Shown: piece by piece, positions 57,870 through 64,000 of the stretch
How positions within the stretch are numbered: position 1 is the stretch's first letter
Layout: each line of letters starts with the position of its first letter
From: Sinorhizobium fredii USDA 257
GTDB lineage: Bacteria; Pseudomonadota; Alphaproteobacteria; Rhizobiales; Rhizobiaceae
DNA length: 64,000 bases
Direction: 5' to 3'
Assembly: GCF_000265205.3 (NCBI RefSeq)
Contig: NT_187151.1
Coordinates: 91,005-155,004, forward strand
Notes under the pieces: generated by a model
Databases searched by the model: none
What the model saw: only the letters and a program-made list of their open reading frames with translations
Told to the model about the DNA's origin: nothing
Position numbers and translations under genes: made by a program

Positions 57870-59033
57870 TTGAGGCCTATCTATCTCGACAACAACGCAA
57901 CGACGCGCGTCGATGCGGAAGTTCTCCAGGCGATGCTGCCATTCTTCGCAGATGTGTTTGGCAACGCTTCCTCGATGCATGACGCTGGTGCTACTGCCGG
58001 GGCAGCGATTAACGTAGCGCGCAGGCAGTTGCAAGCACTGATCGGTGCAAAGTTCGACCCAGAGATCACCTTTACCTCGGGCGGGACCGAAAGCAACAAT
58101 GCGGCGATCCTTTCGGGGCTCGAGGCTATGCCTGAGCGCACTGAGATCGTAACTTCGGCGGTCGAGCATCCTGCGGTGCTGACGCTCTGCACCCATCTGG
58201 AGAAGACACGCGGCACCAAGGTGCACAAGGTCCCAGTGGATCACCAGGGCCGACTTGACCTTGACGCTTATCAGGACGCCCTTACACACCGTGTAGCAAT
58301 CGTTTCGATCATGTGGGCCAACAACGAGACGGGAACGCTCTTTCCTGTGGTAAAGCTAGCTGAGATGGCCAAAAAAGTCGGCGCAATTTTCCACACCGAT
58401 GCGGTGCAAGCAGTCGGCAAGCTACCGATTGACTTGAAATCAACGGCGATCGACATGCTGTCGCTTTCCGCGCACAAGTTCCATGGCCCGAAGGGCGTCG
58501 GGGCACTCTACATAAAGCGCGGGGTGCCCTTTCACGCACTCATTAAGGGTGGCCACCAGGAGCGCGACCGGCGCGCGGGCACGGAGAACACGCCCGGGAT
58601 AGTAGGTCTGGGCAAGGCGGCAGAACTCGCGTTGGATTGTATGGACAAGGACAATGCGATAATAAGATCATTCCGCGATCGATTGGAGAAAGGACTTCTC
58701 GAGCGTGTCCCCCAAGTCTTCGTAATGGGTGATCCGGTGACGCGGTTGCCCAACACAACGAGCATTGCCTTTGAAGGCGTCGGTGGTGAAGCCATGCAGT
58801 TTCTGCTCAATCGCCATGGCATCGCCTGCTCCTCCGGAACCGCCTGTACCTCTCGTTCTTTATCGACGAGCCATGTTCTAAAAGCCATGGGTACTCCCCA
58901 CAGGCAGGCGGTCGGAGCAGTCCGCTTCTCGTTGTCAGGCTATAACTGTGAAGAGGATATAGATCGGGTGTTGCAGGTGATACCCGCAGTTGTGAAAAAA
59001 CTGCGTGAATCTCGTCCAGTATTTGCCGGGTAG
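57870..59033 (+). CDS. nifS: NifS cysteine desulfurase
   Basis: 387 residues starting at a TTG (57870; [20 protein letters not shown]) with GGAG 7 bases upstream; no nearby ATG fits the family start [8 protein letters not shown]. PLP marks: [39 protein letters not shown], the PLP lysine in [19 protein letters not shown], and the catalytic Cys in [10 protein letters not shown]. It supplies sulfur for nitrogenase Fe-S clusters. It is the only intact nifS here and lies between two copies of an IS5 element. Confidence 0.95.
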   Translation: [387 protein letters not shown]

Positions 59034-59196
59034 ACGCTCTGCCGGCACATACGATCGTTTCAGCGCTTGGGAATGTCCGAATACCCGTCACTGATGGCGT
59101 CTCGATCACAGCTCTTCCCAGGGTCATCATGGGGTGCAGGGCCGGGACCATGTGTTGGAACGAAAGCAGCTATTCCGCGGCCAGTAGGAGAATGCA

Positions 59197-59649
59197 ATGT
59201 CTTATGATGATGCGACCTTTGCCCCTGATGGCACTGACATTCTGACTTGGCTGAAGGATTTGTCGGCCGCCGAGGAGTTCTTCGATGCCCTCGGCGTCAC
59301 CTATGACCCAAAGGTGCTAAACACATCACGGCTCCACATAATGAAGCGCATGGGTCAGTATCTGGTCGCGGAGGACTTTTCCGATCTCCCCACAGGCACG
59401 GCCGCCACCCGTGCGCGCGCCGCACTCGAGCGCGCTTACAGGGACTTTGCAACTTCGTCGCCACTCAAACATCGTGTTTTCAAGGTGCTTGAGGATCGCG
59501 AGCCGACCAAAGCTGCTGCGCCGATCCAAGTCTTCGTACCATTGGAAGAACTCTTGCAGCCATCCGAAATCAGTGACTGCGGCGGGGTTGCGACACAGCG
59601 ATGTCATCAGTCCGACAAAGTAGTCGCGGCTCCGGACGCGCTGGAATGA
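59197..59649 (+). CDS. nifW: NifW, nitrogenase-stabilising protein
   Basis: 150 residues, MSYDDATFAPDGTDILTWLK, with AGGAG 6 bases upstream. NifW pattern: LSAAEEFFDALGVTYDPKVL, HIMKRMGQYL, SSPLKHRVFKVLEDRE, QVFVPLEELL. It protects the MoFe protein under oxygen. The family usually ends near VPLEELL; here an unrelated tail of about 30 residues (CGGVATQRCHQSDKVVAAPD) follows, suggesting a frameshifted or replaced 3' end. 163 bases after nifS. Confidence 0.9.
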   Translation: MSYDDATFAPDGTDILTWLKDLSAAEEFFDALGVTYDPKVLNTSRLHIMKRMGQYLVAEDFSDLPTGTAATRARAALERAYRDFATSSPLKHRVFKVLEDREPTKAAAPIQVFVPLEELLQPSEISDCGGVATQRCHQSDKVVAAPDALE

Positions 59650-59677
59650 AGCGGTTAGCAGGTTGTAATAAAACTCG

Positions 59678-59782
59678 TTGGCACGTGGTGCATGGAAGGG
59701 TCGGAAGACCAAGGCGATCGAAACCTAGACAGATCATAATGCACATCGCTGATACCGAGTCGGCGCAGATGCGCGTCCATTG
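59678..59782 (+). pseudogene. fixA promoter and 5' relic
   Basis: TTGGCACGTGGTGCATGGAA corresponds to the fixA promoter (TTGGCATGGTTGGTGCTTGG at 40448) with a 2-base loss that destroys the -24/-12 spacing. It is followed by ATGCACATCG (59739, as in fixA MHIV) and, after a deletion, TCGGCGCAGATGCGCGTCCA, matching fixA codons for SAQIRVH. Confidence 0.75.
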
Positions 59783-59853
59783 CTAATGCGTCGGTGCCTA
59801 AAGTGCCAACCCGATGCCGTCGGCCTGCTTCAGCGCTGGTCGCGGTCAGGGTT
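59783..59853 (+). pseudogene. nifB internal relic
   Basis: An ungapped stretch of about 70 bases with roughly three quarters identity to nifB 47085-47155, the region encoding [20 protein letters not shown]. It directly follows the fixA relic, so fixA-fixBCX-nifA-5' nifB were deleted between them. Confidence 0.65.
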
Positions 59854-60201
59854 GCATGAGCCTGGGTCATGTCCATGATACGCATACAGCTCTGATCTCC
59901 CCACCGCCGCGGGGGGTCGTCGACCTGCTGTGCCGGCCGTTTGGCAGTGCGTGATTCGTCGACGCTTCTCTCTGACGCCGCTACGCCGTCGTCACGCTTT
60001 TGAGCGTATCCCGATGTTTCACTGAATGAATCGACTGGCGGAATCCGCAACTGAGCGGGCAAAAAGAGAGCGCTGTCCTTAGTGAAGAATTTTGCGGATG
60101 TCTACATTTCGGAGCGGCCGATTGGCCGGTTCGGGACTAAAGGTCGGCAAGTTGACAATGCATGCACTCTGAAAATGCACAAAATGACGACATTTTTAGG
60201 T
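59854..60201. other. Leader region upstream of the Nif11 gene, no gene
   Basis: No open frame with support. I searched it for TGT-N10-ACA and found none. Confidence 0.4.
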
Positions 60202-60217
60202 TGGCACGGCGCTTGCT
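60202..60217 (+). promoter_or_regulatory. Sigma54 -24/-12 promoter of the Nif11 peptide gene
   Basis: TGGCACGGCGCTTGCT is a perfect TGGCACG-N4-TTGCT match, 72 bases before the ATG. No canonical NifA site is visible within 300 bases upstream, so the activator is uncertain. Confidence 0.85.
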
Positions 60218-60288
60218 CGTTCACGGCATCATCCACGCCGGCAAGAGCGAGGCGGTGTAATTGGCAACTATGAGCAAAGGAATTAGCT

Positions 60289-60666
60289 ATGGCGCGAGCT
60301 GACGTAGAGCGATTCGTCAACGATTTGGACAAAGGCAGGCTGCCTGCAAACCTCAAGCCAAGTGCCACGGGTCTTGCACCAATCGTAGCGATCGGAAAGA
60401 GTCTCGGCTACAACATAACGCTTGACGAAGTTCAAAACTACATCCGATTGGACAGCCGACGGAAGTCTACTGGCAAGAAGCTCGACGCGATGGCGAACAG
60501 CAAGCGTGGCTCGCGCGTTCCGGCCTTGCCGCGCTTTGTACAATCTACTGCCTTAGATAGTCCCGTTACGGATGGACTCACGCGGCCGTTGCATATGGCT
60601 GAAAAGGGCGCCGCCGTCGCCGCGGTCGTTCAACTTGTTGTAATTGTTGTTCATGTTTCAAGCTGA
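60289..60666 (+). CDS. Nif11-type leader RiPP precursor peptide
   Basis: 125 residues, [25 protein letters not shown] 7 bases before the ATG. Residues 1-53 are a Nif11 leader domain ([36 protein letters not shown]). Residues 54-105 are a basic linker. The end is striking: AEKGA then [17 protein letters not shown]. Nif11 leaders are cleaved after Gly-Gly/Gly-Ala, so G107-A108 is a good site and the last 17 residues, nearly all Val/Ala/Ile/Leu, a plausible core. No Cys, and Ser/Thr only at the end, so epimerisation fits better than lanthionine chemistry. A PoyD-like epimerase gene follows. A membrane-anchored protein is the alternative. Confidence 0.75.
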   Translation: MARADVERFVNDLDKGRLPANLKPSATGLAPIVAIGKSLGYNITLDEVQNYIRLDSRRKSTGKKLDAMANSKRGSRVPALPRFVQSTALDSPVTDGLTRPLHMAEKGAAVAAVVQLVVIVVHVSS

Positions 60667-60713
60667 TTTTTTTACCGGAGCGCATTGGCTTGGACGATCG
60701 GTGCGAAGAGAGC

Positions 60714-60785
60714 ATGACAGCAAATATCATCGGGAACGAGACATGCGATCTGGCCTACAAGAAACGGCTTCAAGGGCTCACCTTA
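60714..60785 (+). pseudogene. 5' fragment of the epimerase gene, cut off by IS5 copy B
   Basis: ATG 60714 begins MTANIIGNETCDLAYKKRLQ-GLTL and meets the IS at 60786. A 3-base target duplication (TTA) flanks the IS. It probably encoded the first residues of the radical SAM protein downstream, although exact excision would leave the two parts one base out of frame. Confidence 0.5.
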
Positions 60786-61717
60786 GAGCCTGACTCGAAA
60801 AGGTCTCAACAATATCCGTACCTTGCCAAGCGTCGTGTCAGGACCCGGATGTGGGCGATAGTGATCCAAGCCTCGGCTGATGCGATGGACTTCTCCCAAT
60901 CCTTAGCCAATCGTCGGCATCTGCCAAGCCATGCGAAGGTGCGCTCCACGACCCAGCGCCGCGGCAGAACTTCGAAGCCCTTGGCCTTGTCGGTCCGCTT
61001 GACGATCTGGAGAGTGAAGGCAGCGATCTTTTGGAGTGCGCCCTTCAGCTTCGGTCCGGCATAACCACCGTCGGCGAAGATATGTCTCAGCCACGGCCAG
61101 CGCTTGAGAATGGTTTTGAGGACGGCAGGTGCGCCGTCGCGATCTTGGATATCGGCGCTGTGAACCCTGAGGCCGACCATCAACCCGAGCGTGTCGACGA
61201 CGATATGACGCTTCCGTCCCTTGATCTTCTTGCCCGCGTCATAGCCCGAAATTCCGCCGCTTTCCGTGGTTTTCACGCTTTGACTGTCAATCACGCCAGC
61301 AGATGGCGAGGCTTCCCGGCCTTCCAATTCGCGCGCCTCCATCACAAGATGATGGTTGATCCGACCCCATAACCCTGTCGCTCGCCATTCGTAGAAATAG
61401 GACTGGACAGTTGTAAAAGGCGGAAAATCCTTGGGCATCATCCGCCACTGGCACCCCGTCGTGGCGATGTAAAGCAACGCATTCACGACCTCGCGAAGAT
61501 CGGTGCTGCGCGGCCTGCCCAACCGCCGCGGTCCAGGCAGGCAAGGCGAGATCAATCCCCATTCCCGGTCCGTCAGATCGCTTGCATACCGCCTTGCGCG
61601 TCGGGCATATTGCCGACGGGTGAAATCAGTCCAGCCCATTGTGGTCTCCGTTCGTCCTAAGCAAACAAACAGAATCACAACTGGCTGATTTCACTCAACT
61701 CTTTTTCGGTCAGGCTC
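60786..61717 (-). mobile_element. IS5-family insertion sequence, copy B
   Basis: 932 bases with inverted ends as in copy A, flanked by a TTA duplication (60783-60785 and 61718-61720). It differs from copy A by one base. It lies between the Nif11 peptide gene and the radical SAM gene and runs against them. Confidence 0.92.
60806..61639 (-). CDS. IS5-family transposase, copy B
   Basis: 277 residues identical in protein sequence to copy A, with ATG 61639 and GGAG upstream. All DDE motifs are present. Confidence 0.92.
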   Translation of the reverse strand: MGWTDFTRRQYARRARRYASDLTDREWGLISPCLPGPRRLGRPRSTDLREVVNALLYIATTGCQWRMMPKDFPPFTTVQSYFYEWRATGLWGRINHHLVMEARELEGREASPSAGVIDSQSVKTTESGGISGYDAGKKIKGRKRHIVVDTLGLMVGLRVHSADIQDRDGAPAVLKTILKRWPWLRHIFADGGYAGPKLKGALQKIAAFTLQIVKRTDKAKGFEVLPRRWVVERTFAWLGRCRRLAKDWEKSIASAEAWITIAHIRVLTRRLARYGYC

Positions 61718-61778
61718 TTATAAAGGCGAGTATTGGCGCCAGATCTTTAACCGGCGCACGCCGGAGCAACGGCGCACC

Positions 61779-63194
61779 TTGTCGCACATCAAGCGTTTCA
61801 TGGAACGGCTGGCTGGTGACATAAAGTTCCGCACCGCGGTTTCGGAGAGCGCCGACGCCCCTCGCGCGGTAACAGAGCGCTATGGCATTGAAGTTGACCC
61901 ACTGGAGATACTGCCGCTCTGGCGCGATGATCATCTTACTTACCGCTACAAGCCGGAGTCTGCACCATGGCCGCTGTCGATAATGTGGGACGAGTACATG
62001 CGCGACATGTTGCGCCATCGCGACCTCCTGCGCGACCATGGCGATATGTCAATGACCAACCCTCGCTTTCATGCCTGGCGCGAGCGCCAAATTCGGCGTT
62101 GTAATGACGAATTGGGCGGATCAGCACCGTCGATCACACACCCCATCATCGCTTTCGAGCTGAGGGAAGGGTGCACCGTCGGTTGCTGGTTCTGCGGCCT
62201 CTCGGCCGCTCCGTTCAAAGGCTATTACGAGTATAGCAAACAGCATGCAGAGCTTTGGCGCGGCGTGGTTGGTGTCGCGAGCGAGGTGTTTGGCCCGGCA
62301 GCTCGTACTGGGTTCTGCTACTGGGCCACAGAGCCAATGGACAACCCGCAGTACGACCGCTTTCTCTTCGACTACTATCAGATCACGGGCGCATTGCCGC
62401 AAACAACGACGGCCGCCCCGCTCAAGGATGAGGCACTCACCAGGCGCGTGCTCGGCCTCTTCAATCTTTATGGCACTACGATGAATCGCTTCTCTGTGCT
62501 CAGCACGGCACATCTCAATCAGATCCACAGGGCGTTTTCGCCTGAAGAACTGACAGGGGTCGAACTCATCATGCAGGGCAAGGACGCCCCGACCGCAAAG
62601 GCTTTCACGGGGCGTGCGCGCAAGCGGAAGGAGAAACTCAGTGCGAGGCAAGAGGCAATCGCCTTGACGGAGCGCAATCACACGACGATCGCCTGTGTTT
62701 CCGGCTTCCTCGTAAATATGCCGCAGAGACGTTTGCAACTAGTGACGCCGGTACCGGGTAGCGAACGCTGGCCCCTCGGGTATCGCATAGTGGGTCAACG
62801 GTCATTCAGGACGCCTGACGAGTTCCGGGACGGGCTCAAGAGCATGATTGATCAACATATGCTCGAGAGCCCAGCCCCCGACCTGCCGATCCGCTTTCGC
62901 AGGGACCTGGAGTACACAGCGGGAGACCGCTGCTTCCATCTCCGCTCGCGAAGCATGGAACACCGGGTGCTCGACTACGCTCCGATCTCGGTTGGCCATC
63001 TAATCGCGTGCGGCAACTTTACAGTTTCGGAGTTGGTTATGCGGGCCTCGACGGATGGAATGAGCGTACTTGCAGTCGCCGACCTGCTCGATCAGTTATA
63101 CGCGGCCGGCGTGATCGAAGAGGACCTCGGTGACCGCTATGCTTGGCAGACCAGCGACGGCATGAAAGACCGCATTGAAGAAGCTCAAGGATAG
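61779..63194 (+). CDS. Radical SAM RiPP-maturation epimerase (PoyD-like), 5' end disrupted
   Basis: The frame runs from the IS border (61719: YKGEYWRQIFNRRTPEQRRT) through a TTG at 61779 (SHIKRFMERLAGDIKFRTAV) to 63194; first ATG at 61800. Residues are numbered from the TTG. C132, C136 and C139 in EGCTVGCWFCGLSA give the CX3CX2C radical SAM site. FCYWATEPMDNPQYDRFLFD resembles the GGEP-like segment, and DRCFHLRSRSMEHRVLDYAP near the end is typical of the PoyD-type peptide epimerases that make D-residues in proteusins. The N-terminal helix region (FRTAVSES, YGIEVDP) may contact the leader. The natural start was removed by the IS, so function in this strain is doubtful. Confidence 0.75.
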   Translation: MSHIKRFMERLAGDIKFRTAVSESADAPRAVTERYGIEVDPLEILPLWRDDHLTYRYKPESAPWPLSIMWDEYMRDMLRHRDLLRDHGDMSMTNPRFHAWRERQIRRCNDELGGSAPSITHPIIAFELREGCTVGCWFCGLSAAPFKGYYEYSKQHAELWRGVVGVASEVFGPAARTGFCYWATEPMDNPQYDRFLFDYYQITGALPQTTTAAPLKDEALTRRVLGLFNLYGTTMNRFSVLSTAHLNQIHRAFSPEELTGVELIMQGKDAPTAKAFTGRARKRKEKLSARQEAIALTERNHTTIACVSGFLVNMPQRRLQLVTPVPGSERWPLGYRIVGQRSFRTPDEFRDGLKSMIDQHMLESPAPDLPIRFRRDLEYTAGDRCFHLRSRSMEHRVLDYAPISVGHLIACGNFTVSELVMRASTDGMSVLAVADLLDQLYAAGVIEEDLGDRYAWQTSDGMKDRIEEAQG

Positions 63195-63325
63195 CGGCAG
63201 GCGGGTTCCTTTACCTATCGGGACCACTGCAAATGGCACGGGCGGGTGCCACAGGAAAACCTTCAGCCGCCGATCCGGGACGATCCGCCACCCGAACCCG
63301 CGCGATCGTGCTGCAACATGCCAGA

Positions 63326-63754
63326 TCACGGTGAAGAGAAGAAGCTCAATCCGTGACCAATTGAGCACTTATAGACCAGGCTCGTTCCTTTTCGCTCGTA
63401 ACTGGGCACATTGAAGACGACCATGGTGAATTCGGCGCCACCGTCCGGCCGGATCCGGTAACGAAGAAACTGGACAACCGGCTTACCGTCACGATCTATG
63501 GTAAAATGCTGATCTGCAAAAGCGAGGGTGCCGTCAGATGTGATCCTATAGCCGTCTATGCTAACGCCTCCACGCGTCTTGGTCGACGGTGTATCGGCAG
63601 TCGCCGGAGTGCACATGCCTAAAATCGACCGTCACACTCACCGGTTTGCCGGTAGTCAGCGCGCGTTCAAGCTCGCCAGTACATGACTATCGCCGGCGGC
63701 ATTGGCAGCTGTAGCAAACAGTATCCCGAATAAGGTTGCAACGATATGTTTCAC
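63326..63754 (-). pseudogene. virK-like gene, frameshifted
   Basis: It starts at GTG 63754 after AGAGGA with a signal peptide (MKHIVATLFGILFATAANAA). It continues in a second frame (ELERALTTGKPVSVTVDFRH, CRYTVDQDA) and a third (TRGGVSIDGYRITSDGTLAF, KPVVQFLRYRIRPDG, FNVPSYERKG) to 63326. Together these form a VirK-family periplasmic protein. Two frameshifts (near 63665 and 63580) inactivate it. Confidence 0.7.
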
Positions 63755-64000
63755 AGGTGGTCCTCTTTAGAGCGACTATACGGTTGACACGGCCCCTGCG
63801 GGCGAACCGGGGCTCGGCGGTTTCAAACAGGGCGCGGGTGGATTCATGGTGAGAGTGCGGCTTCGGACCGGAGCAGTTTGCCGACAGCCCATACCACTCG
63901 ATGCGGCAGCCGTGTGTGGAGAAGGCTCCGCGTCTACTGCTATCCTTGTCCCAATTGAATTCAACCCAAAATGCCACGCTATTCTAATGGGAAATCTCAG
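63755..64000. other. Window end, nothing recognised
   Basis: An open minus-strand frame overlaps the virK start and lacks support. No nod box or tts box was seen. Confidence 0.35.

Noticed and set aside
60010..60201. NifA activator site for the Nif11 gene
   Set aside because: I tested every ACA in this stretch for TGT ten bases before it and found none; the perfect sigma54 promoter alone does not identify the activator.

Overview
The window looks like part of a symbiotic replicon (plasmid or island) of a nitrogen-fixing alphaproteobacterial rhizobium, most likely of the Sinorhizobium fredii group. The case rests on the nif/fix gene set (nifHDKENX, fdxB, nifQ, dctA, fixABCX, nifA, nifB, fdxN, nifZ, fixU, nifS, nifW), on the linkage nifQ-dctA-P450-SDR-luciferase-like genes (an order I remember from plasmid pNGR234a; not checked by search), on sigma54 -24/-12 promoters with NifA activator sites (TGT-N10-ACA), and on the heavy load of insertion sequences and gene relics.

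Layout. 1-9.8 kb is an IS graveyard (two halves of an ISNCY-type element around an IS30 element, an ISL3 element, IS3/IS110/Tn3 relics, an intact IS630) that also holds a CAT-anticodon tRNA, a DUF2188 gene and a small zinc-ribbon/HNH-like gene. 9.8-19.1 kb (minus strand) carries a hypothetical gene, a luciferase-like monooxygenase, a HisC-like aminotransferase, an MFS exporter, an XRE regulator and a pair of M16 peptidases under a NifA/sigma54 promoter. 19.2-21.0 kb has a hemerythrin-like gene behind a FixK/FNR-type box and fdxB. 21.3-21.9 kb is a nifH-promoter/nifH relic joined to a DUF269 relic. 22.2-30.5 kb is the minus-strand nifHDKENX operon, whose last gene is an in-frame NifX-DUF269 fusion. 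30.8-38.2 kb is the minus-strand nifQ-dctA-P450-SnoaL-SDR-luciferase operon. 38.4-48.5 kb (plus) holds peroxiredoxin, IscA-like, fixABCX, nifA, nifB, fdxN, nifZ and fixU. 49-54.8 kb is mostly decayed (AbrB-like pseudogene, IS5 copy A, truncated phasin-like gene, IS5-group pseudogene, dctA relic). 55-59.9 kb has a peptide-binding protein, an IscA relic, nifS, nifW and fixA/nifB stubs. 60.2-63.2 kb carries a Nif11-leader RiPP precursor and a radical-SAM PoyD-like epimerase, split by IS5 copy B. The window ends in a virK pseudogene.

How it works together. NifA plus sigma54 would switch on at least ten transcription units: nitrogenase and its cofactor assembly (NifB, E, N, X, Q, S and ferredoxins), electron supply (FixABCX, FdxN, FdxB), C4-dicarboxylate uptake (DctA) and redox defence (peroxiredoxin). 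The same promoter type also precedes genes of less obvious role: the M16 peptidase pair, the oxidative operon (P450/SDR/flavin monooxygenase) and the Nif11 RiPP precursor.

The most interesting points are the sigma54-driven Nif11/epimerase RiPP locus (60.2-63.2 kb), the reciprocal decay of two copies of the iscA-nifS-nifW-fixA...nifB block, the hybrid nifH-relic promoter ahead of fdxB, and the NifX-DUF269 fusion.
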